Assembly (NCBI RefSeq): GCF_005937985.2
Contig: NZ_CP042172.1
Span: 1,736,001-1,800,000, forward strand
Direction of reading: 5' to 3'
DNA from: Arthrobacter sp. KBS0702
GTDB lineage: Bacteria > Actinomycetota > Actinomycetes > Actinomycetales > Micrococcaceae
DNA: 64,000 nucleotides
Part shown: one piece after another, positions 20,705 to 30,345 of the stretch
Layout of the letters: every line of letters begins with the position of its first letter
Position numbering within the stretch: the first letter of the stretch is position 1
The notes under the pieces: model-generated
Seen by the model: the letters and a program-made list of their open reading frames with translations, nothing else
What the model was told of the DNA's origin: nothing
The model's database searches: none
Program-made: the position numbers and the translations under genes

Positions 20705-21502
20705 ATGTCTACTCTTGAGATCAAGGACCTGCACGTCAGCATTGACACCGAGCAGGGCACCAAGGAAATCCTGAAGGGCGTCAGCCTGACCATCAAGACC
20801 GGCCAGACCCACGCCATCATGGGTCCCAACGGCTCGGGCAAGTCCACCCTGGCGTCCACCATCGCCGGCCACCCGCGCTACAACGTCACGAGCGGCACCA
20901 TCACGCTCGACGGCGAGGACGTCCTCGCGATGAGCGTCGACGAGCGCGCCCGCGCCGGCCTGTTCCTGGCCATGCAGTACCCGGTCGAGGTTCCCGGCGT
21001 CAGCATGACCAACTTCCTGCGCACCGCCAAGACCGCGATCGATGGGGAAGCCCCGAAGCTCCGCACCTGGACCAAGGACGTCAAGGCCGCCATGGAGAAG
21101 CTGCGCATCGACGCCGACTTCACCCAGCGCAACGTCAACGAAGGCTTCTCCGGCGGCGAGAAGAAGCGGGTGGAGATCCTCCAGCTGGAGCTCTTCAAGC
21201 CGAAGTTCGCCATCCTCGACGAGACCGACTCCGGCCTCGACGTGGACGCACTGAAGGTTGTCTCCGAGGGCGTCAACCGTGCCCACGCTGACGGCAACAT
21301 GGGCACCCTGCTGATCACGCACTACACCCGGATCCTGCGCTACATCAAGCCTGAATTCGTGCACGTGTTCGTGGACGGCAAGGTCGTCGAAGAGGGCGGC
21401 CCGGAGCTGGCCGACCGCCTCGAAGAAGAAGGCTACGACCGCTACCTGCCCGGTGCCGGAGCCGCAACCATCGCTGCCGCCGACGCCGCAGCACAGGCCT
21501 AG
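20705..21502 (+). CDS. sufC: Fe-S cluster assembly ATPase SufC
   Basis: ABC-type ATPase that drives the SufBD scaffold. The 265-residue product has Walker A GPNGSGKST (about 40-48), signature FSGGEKKRVEILQL (about 148-161) and the SufC-specific Walker B AILDETDSGLDVDAL (about 170-184). The ATG at 20705 has an AGAGGAG site 10 bases upstream and matches the family N-terminus. A 116-base gap after the Rieske gene contains a small hairpin (20664-20687). sufT follows after 13 bases; sufS and sufU, expected here in mycobacteria, are absent. Confidence 0.97.
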   Translation: MSTLEIKDLHVSIDTEQGTKEILKGVSLTIKTGQTHAIMGPNGSGKSTLASTIAGHPRYNVTSGTITLDGEDVLAMSVDERARAGLFLAMQYPVEVPGVSMTNFLRTAKTAIDGEAPKLRTWTKDVKAAMEKLRIDADFTQRNVNEGFSGGEKKRVEILQLELFKPKFAILDETDSGLDVDALKVVSEGVNRAHADGNMGTLLITHYTRILRYIKPEFVHVFVDGKVVEEGGPELADRLEEEGYDRYLPGAGAATIAAADAAAQA

Positions 21503-21515
21503 TTAGGACTACGCC

Positions 21516-21848
21516 ATGACCGAAATCAACATGGCCCGCACGGGCCTGGAGGATGTCGAAGAGGCACTCAAGGATGTGATCGACCCCGAACTGGGCGTGA
21601 ACATCGTTGATCTGGGCCTGCTCTACGGCCTCAAGTACTCAGACGACGACGGCGCCCTGCTGATCGACATGACGCTCACCACGGCTGCCTGCCCGCTCAC
21701 CGACGTGATCGAGGAACAGGTGGGCAAGGCCCTGGACGGCATCGTCGATGACTGGCGCCTGAACTGGGTCTGGATGCCGCCATGGGGCCCGGAGCGGATC
21801 ACCGAGGACGGCCGCGACCAGATGCGCGCCCTCGGCTTCAACATCTAG
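21516..21848 (+). CDS. sufT: SUF-associated DUF59/MIP18 family assembly factor (SufT)
   Basis: SufT-type proteins help mature or repair Fe-S clusters in client proteins. The 110-residue product starts with the DUF59 signature VEEALKDVIDPELGVNIVDLGLLY (key positions about 12-35). It has the conserved reactive cysteine in TTAACPLTDVIEEQV (about 53-67), and a C-terminal WMPPWGPERIT block. It is the last gene of the SUF operon and is followed by a strong bidirectional terminator. Confidence 0.93.
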   Translation: MTEINMARTGLEDVEEALKDVIDPELGVNIVDLGLLYGLKYSDDDGALLIDMTLTTAACPLTDVIEEQVGKALDGIVDDWRLNWVWMPPWGPERITEDGRDQMRALGFNI

Positions 21849-21872
21849 CTCCCATCGCCTTCCTGGCCTAAA

Positions 21873-21913
21873 ACGACGGCGGGCCCACCTCCTGGAGGTG
21901 GGCCCGCCGTCGT
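21873..21913. terminator. Bidirectional terminator between sufT and the metallopeptidase gene
   Basis: A perfect 20-bp inverted repeat (21873-21892 with 21894-21913) with a one-base centre starts ACGACGGCGGGCCC and ends GCCGCCGTCGT, followed by CGTCC instead of a T run. It lies between two convergent genes. It shares the ACGACGG/CCGTCGT outer arms with the hairpin at 56236 and resembles that at 62941. Confidence 0.8.
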
Positions 21914-21990
21914 CGTCCCATCGGCTGCTCCGCAGCGGCCCTTGTGGAGGCCCATAACGGCGGTTTGGGAGCGGTCGCCGGGTTACCGGG

Positions 21991-22875
21991 TCACGGGGTG
22001 GCGACCTTGAAGGTGTCGCACTGGTTGATGTCGCCCGTCTTGTAGCCCTGGTAGAACCACTTTTGCCGCTGCGCGCTGGAGCCGTGGGTCCAGGATTCCG
22101 GCGAGACCCGGCCCGTGGCTGCCTTCTGGATCCGGTCATCGCCCACCGAGGAGGCCGCGGACAGGGCATCCTGCAGGTCCTGGTCCTTCAACGGCGCGAG
22201 GAAGGGCTGGCCGGAGGCTGGATCTTTCGTGGTGGTGGCATACCGGACCCAGAGGCCGGCGTAGCAATCAGCCTGGAGTTCCACCCGCACCGCGCCGGAC
22301 TGGGGGCCTTGCGGATCCTGCTGGGCACGGTCGATGTTGCCGAGCAGGTTCTGGATGTGGTGCCCGAATTCATGCGCCACCACGTACTCCTGGGCCAGCG
22401 GGCCGCCGGAGGATCCGAACCGGTCCACGAGTTCCTGGAAGAACCCGGGATCGAAATACGCCGTCTGGTCGGCGGGGCAGTAGAACGGGCCCACCGCCGA
22501 CGTCGCCGAGCCGCAGCCGGTGTTAGTGGCCCGGTCGAAGATCACGGTCTGCGGCTGCGGATACTGTTTGCCGTACTGGGCCAGGTAGGCCGGCCAGAAC
22601 GCGTTGAGGCTGTTCACCGTGCCATTGATCCGGCAGTCGAGCCGCGCATTGGCATCCGCGCCGGTCTTGCATGCCGGGGCCGTGCCCTGGCTTTGCGACT
22701 GGTCCGGTGTGGTGCCGGTCAGGCCTTCAAGAAGGCTGGGGTTGATGCCGAACAGCGCGGCCAGGAGCAGCACGATGCCGCCGCCGATCCCGCCGCCGAT
22801 TTTTGTGCCGCGGCCCATGCCGCGGCGGTCCTGGACCTGCGACGGGTCCAGCTGGACGTTGTCATTGAAACTCAT
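21991..22875 (-). CDS. Neutral zinc metallopeptidase (YpfJ family)
   Basis: Putative membrane-anchored zinc protease. The 294-residue product begins MSFNDNVQLDPSQVQDRR, followed by a glycine-rich hydrophobic segment (about 26-45) that should anchor it. The peptidase domain has the zinc motif HEFGHH (HExxH, about 169-174) and downstream ELQADCYAGLW (about 194-204), which supplies the third ligand. ATG 22875 is chosen as the family N-terminus. The physiological substrate of YpfJ proteins is unknown. It converges with sufT and is divergent from the acyl-CoA synthetase. Confidence 0.9.
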   Translation of the reverse strand: MSFNDNVQLDPSQVQDRRGMGRGTKIGGGIGGGIVLLLAALFGINPSLLEGLTGTTPDQSQSQGTAPACKTGADANARLDCRINGTVNSLNAFWPAYLAQYGKQYPQPQTVIFDRATNTGCGSATSAVGPFYCPADQTAYFDPGFFQELVDRFGSSGGPLAQEYVVAHEFGHHIQNLLGNIDRAQQDPQGPQSGAVRVELQADCYAGLWVRYATTTKDPASGQPFLAPLKDQDLQDALSAASSVGDDRIQKAATGRVSPESWTHGSSAQRQKWFYQGYKTGDINQCDTFKVATP

Positions 22876-22933
22876 GCTGTCACAATATCCCGTGGCGGGT
22901 ACGGGGGCGTCGCTCCCCGGTAAAGTTGGTCCG

Positions 22934-24337
22934 ATGCCTTTTCTCGACAGACTCCAGCGCTGGGCCGACGAGCGCCCCGACGGCACCGCCGTCGTCGTGG
23001 CCGGCGAGCGGCTGAGCTGGGCAGAACTTCGCGACGCCGCAGCCGCGCTGGTGCCGGCCGCCCCTCCCGTCACGGTGCTGGCCGAAAGCAACTCCACCAA
23101 CTTCGTTTCGGCCTTCGCTGCTGCAGTCGCGGGCAGCCGCCGCTGCGCGGTGCTGGACCCCAGCTGGCCTCAGCAGCTCCGGGACGCGCTCACCGCACAG
23201 ATTGCGGCGACTGCCGCCGCCGGCGGCTCCGAACCGGGCAATGACCTCGCCGACGGTGACCCGGACACTCCGTTCCTGATCGGCCTCACCTCCGGAACCA
23301 CCGCCGTCCCCAAAGCGTTCAGCCGTTCGCGTCGGTCCTGGCGGCTGTCCTTCGACTCCTCCGTCGAGTTCTTCGGCCTGCGCCCCGGCGACAAGACGCT
23401 TGCCCCCGGACCCCTCGCCGCCAGCCTGAACCTCTACGCCCTCGCCGAGTGCCTGTACGCCGGCTCCGAGTTCCACACCCTGGCCCAGTTCGACGTCGGC
23501 GACGCGCACACCGCGGTCAGCCACGACGGCATCACCCGGCTGGTCCTGGTGCCCACGATGCTCCGGCTGCTCAGCGAACGCGGCCTGGCCGGCGGCGTGG
23601 ACGCCTCCGGCGTGCGGAGCATCATCTGTGCCGGCTCCAAGCTCGACGCACGCACCCTGGAGGCCGCCCGCCGCTGGGCACCGAACGCCACAATTTTCGA
23701 GTATTACGGCGCGGCGGAACTCAGTTTCGTCGCGGGCGCCGGGCTCCCGCCGGGCGCTGCCCCGGCCCCCGGCGGCACCGGGATCGGCCGGCCGTTCCCC
23801 GGCGTCGAGCTCCGGATACTCGACGGCGACGGCGCCCTCCTTCCGGACGGTGCTGACGGCACCGTTTATGTCCGCAGCGGCATGGTCAGCGACGGCTACC
23901 TTTGGGGCGACGACGGCGAGGCGCTGCGATGCGTCGACGGCTGGTACACCGTGGGGGACCAGGGCTACCTGTCCGAGGGGGTGCTGCACCTGCTGGGCCG
24001 CCGCTCGGACATGATCATCACCGCCGGAACGAACGTGTACCCGCACGAGGTGGAGCTGGCCCTGGCGTCCGTCCCGGGGGTCGCGGCTGTGGTGGCCGCC
24101 GGCATGGCCGATGAGCTTCGGGGCCAGCGCGTCGTCGCCGCGGTGCTGCCCTCGCACGGCGGCGTGACCGGCACCCAGTTGAGGGCCGGCGTCGAGGACG
24201 TCCTGGCCCGCAACAAACGGCCGCTGGACTACTACCTCCTGGCCGAACTGCCCCTCACGGACCGCGGCAAGGTCAGCCGCCCACTCCTGCTCGAGTGGAT
24301 TACCCGCGGCGACCCACGGCTCCGGCGCCTTGGCTGA
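22934..24337 (+). CDS. AMP-forming acyl-CoA synthetase, short YhfT-like form
   Basis: ANL-superfamily ligase expected to activate a carboxylic acid to its CoA thioester through an acyl-adenylate. The 467 residues are short for the family. The P-loop motif is TSGTTAVPKAFSRS (about 117-130), with Ala where Gly is usual. The adenine motif is EYYGAAELSF (about 256-265). The hinge is LLGRRSDMIITAGTNVYPHE (about 353-372), and the C-terminal catalytic lysine is in LTDRGKVSR (about 442-450). It lies 10 bases before a thiolase gene. The same pair accompanies bioY in Bacillus subtilis (yhfU-yhfT-yhfS), and bioY is nearby here. Confidence 0.85.
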   Translation: MPFLDRLQRWADERPDGTAVVVAGERLSWAELRDAAAALVPAAPPVTVLAESNSTNFVSAFAAAVAGSRRCAVLDPSWPQQLRDALTAQIAATAAAGGSEPGNDLADGDPDTPFLIGLTSGTTAVPKAFSRSRRSWRLSFDSSVEFFGLRPGDKTLAPGPLAASLNLYALAECLYAGSEFHTLAQFDVGDAHTAVSHDGITRLVLVPTMLRLLSERGLAGGVDASGVRSIICAGSKLDARTLEAARRWAPNATIFEYYGAAELSFVAGAGLPPGAAPAPGGTGIGRPFPGVELRILDGDGALLPDGADGTVYVRSGMVSDGYLWGDDGEALRCVDGWYTVGDQGYLSEGVLHLLGRRSDMIITAGTNVYPHEVELALASVPGVAAVVAAGMADELRGQRVVAAVLPSHGGVTGTQLRAGVEDVLARNKRPLDYYLLAELPLTDRGKVSRPLLLEWITRGDPRLRRLG

Positions 24338-24347
24338 GGTCCCGAAA

Positions 24348-25574
24348 ATGCGTCCCATGCCCGGCGGGAACCGCCCCGAAGTGCTGCCGGAGGACCGGCA
24401 GCCCGTCATCATGGCGGCGCTCCGGAGCCCGCTCTGCCGCGCCCAAGGAGCCCTCAGGACCCTGCAGGCCCACGAGTTGATCGCCCCGGTGCTGCGCGGC
24501 CTGCTCACCGACACCGGCATCGCTGCGGACGAGGTATCCGACGTCGTGGTCGGCAATGCCGTGGGCGGGAGCGGCAACGTCGCGCGCCTGGCGGCCCTGG
24601 AAGCCGGGCTGCCCGTCAGTGTTCCCGGGCTGACCGTGGACCGGCAGTGCGGCTCCGGCCTGGACGCGATCGTCCTGGCCTGCCGGCTGATTGCGTCCGG
24701 CGGCGGCTTTGGCGGCGGCCCCGGGCATGGGGATGTGTATCTCGCCGGCGGGGTGGAGAGCATCAGCACCGCCCCGCTCCGGGCCAGGCCCGGTCCCGGA
24801 GGTGAGCCCCAGTTCTTCAGCCGGGCCCGGTTCGCCCCGGACAGCCACGGCGACCCGGACATGGGCCTGGCCGCCGAAAACGTCGCCGTCCGTTTCGGCA
24901 TTTCCCGCCAGCGGCAGGACGATTTCGCGCTCCGCAGCCAGCGGCGGGCCCTCGGTGCCGCCGCGGCCGGCGCATTCGAGGGCGAAGTTGTGGCGTTGCC
25001 CGGGCCTGAGGGTCCTGTCGGCGCCGACGACGGGCCGCGCCGCTCCCTGACTCCTGCGGTGTTGGCCCGGTTCCCGGCTGCCTTCGTGCCGGACGGAACG
25101 GTCACGGCCGGCAACTCCTGCTTCGACGCCGACGGGGCTGCCGCCGTTGTGGTCACTTCCTTGGCCCGTGCGAAGGCGGTCGGTGCCCGCGACGGCCTCG
25201 TGCTGCTCGGGACTGACACGGCCGGCGTCGAACCGGCGCTGCTGGGGATGGGAGCAGCCGCCGCGGCGGAACGCCTGCTCGCGGCCACGGGCGTCACGGC
25301 CGCGGAGCTCAGCCTCATCGAGTTCAATGAGGCTTTCGCTTCCCAGGTGCTGGCCTGCCTCGACCACCTGGGCATCGACCCGCAGCGGGCGAACCTCGAC
25401 GGCGGGGCGCTTGCCCTGGGCCACGCCTACGGGGCGTCCGGCGCCGCGCTAGTTACTAGGCTGCTGGCCCAGGCCCGCAGGGAGGAGGCGGAACGGACTC
25501 TCGCGCTGGCGATGATCAGCATCGCCGGCGGCATGGGGACCGCCGCGCTGTTCGAGTACCGGTCTTTCCTCTAG
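24348..25574 (+). CDS. Thiolase-family protein with a substituted second catalytic cysteine
   Basis: Resembles acetyl-CoA acyltransferases. The nucleophilic cysteine C101 is in VDRQCGSGLDAI. The NEAFA motif is present (EFNEAFASQ, about 331-339), and the active-site His is in LALGHAYGASGA. At the C-terminal site, where thiolases read CxGGGxG, this protein reads ISIAGGMG, with Ser391 at the cysteine position. ATG 24348 has GAGG 8 bases upstream; TTG 24330 would overlap the previous gene. It probably forms an operon with the synthetase. A condensing or noncanonical activity is possible. Confidence 0.85.
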   Translation: MRPMPGGNRPEVLPEDRQPVIMAALRSPLCRAQGALRTLQAHELIAPVLRGLLTDTGIAADEVSDVVVGNAVGGSGNVARLAALEAGLPVSVPGLTVDRQCGSGLDAIVLACRLIASGGGFGGGPGHGDVYLAGGVESISTAPLRARPGPGGEPQFFSRARFAPDSHGDPDMGLAAENVAVRFGISRQRQDDFALRSQRRALGAAAAGAFEGEVVALPGPEGPVGADDGPRRSLTPAVLARFPAAFVPDGTVTAGNSCFDADGAAAVVVTSLARAKAVGARDGLVLLGTDTAGVEPALLGMGAAAAAERLLAATGVTAAELSLIEFNEAFASQVLACLDHLGIDPQRANLDGGALALGHAYGASGAALVTRLLAQARREEAERTLALAMISIAGGMGTAALFEYRSFL

Positions 25575-25582
25575 CGCCCGCC

Positions 25583-25749
25583 GGACATGCTCATTCCTTG
25601 GCTGGGGGATTGGACTTGCCGGGCGTGCGCGGAGTGACATGCCCATTCCTTGGCTCCAAGGCTGGACATAGTGCTGATATGTCCATGCCCCGCGGCGAAG
25701 GATGGGCATGCTCTGCAGCGGGGTGCAGGCACGGACATGCCCATTCCTG
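25583..25749. repeat. Cluster 1 of a CATGCCCATTCC interspersed repeat
   Basis: The gap between thiolase and bioN holds forward copies GGACATGCTCATTCCTTGG (25583-25601), ACATGCCCATTCCTTGG (25637-25653) and GGACATGCCCATTCCTG (25733-25749). A reverse copy is at 25700-25711 (GGATGGGCATGC). Between them an 8-bp perfect inverted repeat, TGGACATA-N7-TATGTCCA, spans 25663-25685. The same motif recurs at 33832-34035. Spacing is irregular, so this is not a CRISPR array. No coding potential is evident. Confidence 0.7.
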
Positions 25750-25768
25750 CCGCGCTGGGCCGTCCCCG

Positions 25769-26401
25769 TCAGTCGTCCGCGTACTCCGCCTCGCCCAGGC
25801 CGCGGGCTGCCAGGGCATCGCCGGTCTGCCTGGCGAATGCCACCGTAGTGATGAACACCGGCAGCACCAGCGCCCGGGGGTTGCGTTCCAGGCCGCGCGC
25901 CCGGGCGGAATCGCGGACATCGGCGTAGGCGCCCGCGATAAAGGGGATGCTGCGCAGCATGATGGCAATCGTCAGGGCGAACCGCTCGGGATCGGCGCCG
26001 AAGCGGCGAAACGGCCGGGCCAGCGAGGCTACCCCGTCCAGCAGGACCTGGACGGGTGTGGTGGCCGTCAGGATTGCCGCTGCCACCACGCAGACCAGAA
26101 CGTTCAACACAATCCGCGCGGCAACGGGGCCACCCAACTGCCACCACTGGAACAACCCGATCAGCGCCAGCACGGGCAGGATCGACCGGACAGCCTGGAA
26201 CAGCCTGCGGACACCGGCCCCGCTGAGGAGGAAGACCACGCACAGCAGGGCGAGTCCCGCTGCCGCCGCGGCCCAGTCCGCAACGAGAAACGATCCCATC
26301 CCGCACGCCATAACCAGCAAGAACTTCGGCCCCAGGGGAGTCCGGTGCACCAGGGAAGTGCCCGGTACATAGTTGGCTAGCAGGAAGCCATGGGCCCTCA
26401 T
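25769..26401 (-). CDS. bioN: Energy-coupling factor transporter transmembrane protein (BioN-like)
   Basis: T-component of an ECF vitamin importer; it couples ATP hydrolysis to movement of the S-component BioY. The 210-residue product has five or so membrane helices. It also has the two short Ala-Arg-Gly coupling motifs of T-proteins, ARARGLERNP (about 166-175) and AARGLGEAE (about 198-206). It overlaps bioM by 4 bases (ATGA). It is the last gene of bioY-bioM-bioN and ends beside repeat cluster 1. Confidence 0.9.
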   Translation of the reverse strand: MRAHGFLLANYVPGTSLVHRTPLGPKFLLVMACGMGSFLVADWAAAAAGLALLCVVFLLSGAGVRRLFQAVRSILPVLALIGLFQWWQLGGPVAARIVLNVLVCVVAAAILTATTPVQVLLDGVASLARPFRRFGADPERFALTIAIMLRSIPFIAGAYADVRDSARARGLERNPRALVLPVFITTVAFARQTGDALAARGLGEAEYADD

Positions 26402-27186
26402 GGCTGCGCCGTCTCCCCGCCGGCTTCCCTTACCCCGGTTTTATCCCCGCCGGCTCCCCGCATCCCGTCGCCACGCACGTCGGCGGATTCCCCTGCGCAG
26501 AGCCTCCGGTAGTGGTCGACGGCGGCGGCTGGGCCGCCGTCGAACACGATCTTCCCGGCCTCCACGACCAGCACCCGGTCCAGATCCAGGGCCAGGCCAA
26601 GGTCGTGCGTCGACAGGATGATCTGCTGGTCCAGGCCGGCCAGGGTGCGGCGCAGCAGTTCCCGGTTCCGCAGGTCCAGCAGGGTGGACGGCTCGTCCAG
26701 GACCAGGATGTCCGGTTTCACAGCCAGGACCGCGGCGAGCGCCACGAGCTGCCGTTCACCGCCGGAGAGCTCGTAGATGCTCTGGTCCGCCAGCCGCAGC
26801 AAACCAAAACGGTCCAGCGTCGCTTCCGCCAGGGCGCGCCGTTCGCTGGCGTTCCGCACCGAGCGGCGCAGCGAGAGTTCGACGTCTTCGCGTCCGGTGG
26901 GCATCACGAGTTGCGCGAGCGGATCGGTGAACACGAAACCGACCCGCCGGCGGACAGCGCGGACGTCCCGGACCGTGTCGAAACCTGACACCGCCACCGC
27001 GCCGGAACTCGGTGCGACGAGGCCGTTGAGCATCCGGAGCAAGGTGGATTTGCCCGAGCCGTTCGCTCCGATGACGCCGACGCGGCGTTCAGTCAGCGTC
27101 AGGGACACCGGTTCGAGCAGGGTCTTGGGCTCCGGGCGGCCGTCAACGGCTACCCGGACGGCCGCCCGGTCGAGGACAATACTCAC
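26398..27186 (-). CDS. bioM: Biotin ECF transporter ATPase (BioM-like)
   Basis: ATP-binding subunit of the biotin importer. The 262-residue product has Walker A GANGSGKST (about 38-46), signature LSGGERQLVALA (about 139-150) and Walker B ILVLDEPSTLLD (about 159-170) with the H-loop in STHDLGLALD. GTG 27186 overlaps the bioY stop by 4 bases, implying coupling. A Gly-rich C-terminal extension of about 30 residues shows no known domain. Confidence 0.9.
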   Translation of the reverse strand: MSIVLDRAAVRVAVDGRPEPKTLLEPVSLTLTERRVGVIGANGSGKSTLLRMLNGLVAPSSGAVAVSGFDTVRDVRAVRRRVGFVFTDPLAQLVMPTGREDVELSLRRSVRNASERRALAEATLDRFGLLRLADQSIYELSGGERQLVALAAVLAVKPDILVLDEPSTLLDLRNRELLRRTLAGLDQQIILSTHDLGLALDLDRVLVVEAGKIVFDGGPAAAVDHYRRLCAGESADVRGDGMRGAGGDKTGVREAGGETAQP

Positions 27187-27890
27187 GCGCGTCCGTCTGC
27201 CTCGCCGGCCAGGTGGAAGCGGCGGACCCGGCGGATCAGCAGGTCAGGGAACGCTTTATGCAGCGTCAGGGCGACAGTCACGGCGAGAATGTTCTTGATG
27301 ACGTCGCCCGGGTAAAAAGCCAGATCAGCAAGGAAGGCTGCGGAGAGACTGAGCTTGGCATTGAGCATCATGCCGAGGATCCCCAACCCGTGGACAAAGA
27401 CGATGCTGCTGACCATGGCGGCAGAGAAGAGCAGCACGGCCCGGAGCTTCGCGGAGCGCGCCGCCGTGCGGCGCAGGACGACGACGGTCAGGGCTCCGAC
27501 GGCTGTGGCCGCCAGCAGGAAACCGAAAATGTAGCCGGCCGAAGGTCCCGCCAGGACCCCCAGCCCGCTGCGCCCGCCGCTGAAGATCGGCAGCCCGGCG
27601 AAGCCCAGCAGGAGGTACAGGCCCACGGCAGCGAAGGCGCGGCCCGGGCCGAGTGCGAGTCCGGTGAGCATCACGGCGAGAGTCTGCAGAGTGATCGGCA
27701 CACCAAGGCCGCCCACGGGGATTGCGGCAATGAGGGCAGAACCCGCGACAATCGCAGCGAACACCGCAATCAGCGCGAGATCGGTCGCATCCCAGCGGCT
27801 GCGGCGGCTCGGGCGCGGAGCCTCCGGGGCGCTGCTGCCAGGGCTTGCTGCGGGAGTGGTGCCGGTGACGGCATTGTCGGTGTTGCTCAT
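27183..27890 (-). CDS. bioY: Biotin transporter substrate-binding component BioY
   Basis: S-component that binds biotin in the membrane. After a polar N-terminus of about 40 residues the 235-residue product has six helices. The BioY-typical segments are LGVPITLQTLAVMLTGLALGPG (key part about 63-84), GFAGLPIFSGGRSGLGVLAGPSAGYIFGF (start about 96) and FYPGDVIKNILA near the end. ATG 27890 is the conserved start. It is the first gene of the operon. I did not find a recognisable BirA or BioQ site in its upstream region. Confidence 0.93.
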   Translation of the reverse strand: MSNTDNAVTGTTPAASPGSSAPEAPRPSRRSRWDATDLALIAVFAAIVAGSALIAAIPVGGLGVPITLQTLAVMLTGLALGPGRAFAAVGLYLLLGFAGLPIFSGGRSGLGVLAGPSAGYIFGFLLAATAVGALTVVVLRRTAARSAKLRAVLLFSAAMVSSIVFVHGLGILGMMLNAKLSLSAAFLADLAFYPGDVIKNILAVTVALTLHKAFPDLLIRRVRRFHLAGEADGRA

Positions 27891-28213
27891 GCTGGTTCCT
27901 GTCGAGTGGGTGGAACGGGGTTTCTCACTTTCGACGATACGGCTGCGGCAACCCCGGCATTTTGTAGGCCTTCCACTAAACCGCGGGCCCGGCGCTGGAC
28001 CACCCCGCCAAAGGAGACCCGGGCGGGGGACCCGGGCGGAAGGCCCGGGACGGGGAGGCAGCCGCCGTCGTACGCTGCCTTGCCCGATGTCAGCCACCGG
28101 GGGAGCTGCCGGTAGACTGGTAGGGGCCGTCCTCTCGGCCACACCGCCCCGGCCCCGTCCAGTTTCCATCCGTTGTGCCGCGGCGTTCCCCGTTGTGAAA
28201 GGCCTTAGCTGCA
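27891..28213. other. Divergent intergenic region between bioY and the ABC-F gene
   Basis: No gene is seen in these 323 bases. It must hold both promoters. A direct repeat of ACCCGGGCGG occurs near 28018-28040, and a possible -10, TAGACT, lies at 28113-28118 ahead of the ABC-F gene. A GAAAGG ribosome site (28197-28202) precedes the TTG start. Nothing resembling a known biotin operator was recognised. Confidence 0.45.
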
Positions 28214-29812
<1,599 letters not shown>

Positions 29813-29866
29813 GCCCCGCCCGGTCTCGTCTTCCGCTCGCCGTGGTTGGATTCGCGCCTCGGCGGG

Positions 29867-30334
29867 CTAGCGGACGGGCATTGCTTCGGCGTTGGTGATG
29901 CGGTGGAGTTCTTGGTAGGTGATCGAGAACATCGAGTGGTGGTCGCCGGCTCCGGCCCAGAGGAGTTCGTGGTCCTTCAGGGATTCGTCGAGCAGGGTCC
30001 TGATCTTCTGTGGGTGGCCCACCGGGGCTACGCCGCCTACGCGCTGGCCGGTGTGGTGCAGGACGAAGTCGGGCTCCGCGCGGCGGATCTTCCCGGACCC
30101 CAGGCGCGCGGCGACGTGGCGGAGATCTACCTTGGCCGCGCCGCTGGCCAGGATCAGCAGGGGAGCGCCGTCGACGTCGAACACGAGGCTGTTGGTGATC
30201 GCCGCGACGTCGCAGCCTAAGGCGGCGGCCGCCGCGGCGGCGGTCGGCACTTGGGTCTCGAAGACGGCTACGGTGTCGGCAGCGCCTGCCGCGAGCAGCG
30301 CGCGCCGAACGTTCGCTACGGCGTCGGGGTCCAT
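29867..30334 (-). CDS. YbaK/EbsC-family aminoacyl-tRNA deacylase
   Basis: Freestanding homologue of the prolyl-tRNA synthetase editing domain, which hydrolyses mischarged aminoacyl-tRNA. The 155-residue product has the expected ITNSLVFDVDG (about 46-56), the lysine-bearing GAAKVDLRHVAARLG (about 65-79) and the GGVAPVGHP loop (about 99-107). It is the last gene of a four-gene minus-strand operon and lies 11 bases after the SURF1 gene. It converges with the ABC-F gene. Confidence 0.88.
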   Translation of the reverse strand: MDPDAVANVRRALLAAGAADTVAVFETQVPTAAAAAAALGCDVAAITNSLVFDVDGAPLLILASGAAKVDLRHVAARLGSGKIRRAEPDFVLHHTGQRVGGVAPVGHPQKIRTLLDESLKDHELLWAGAGDHHSMFSITYQELHRITNAEAMPVR

Positions 30335-30345
30335 GGCGTGCTCCT

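Noticed and set aside
22880..25375. An 831-codon open frame on the minus strand opposite the acyl-CoA synthetase and thiolase
   Set aside because: Low-complexity composition and no motifs; the plus-strand proteins carry full family signatures.
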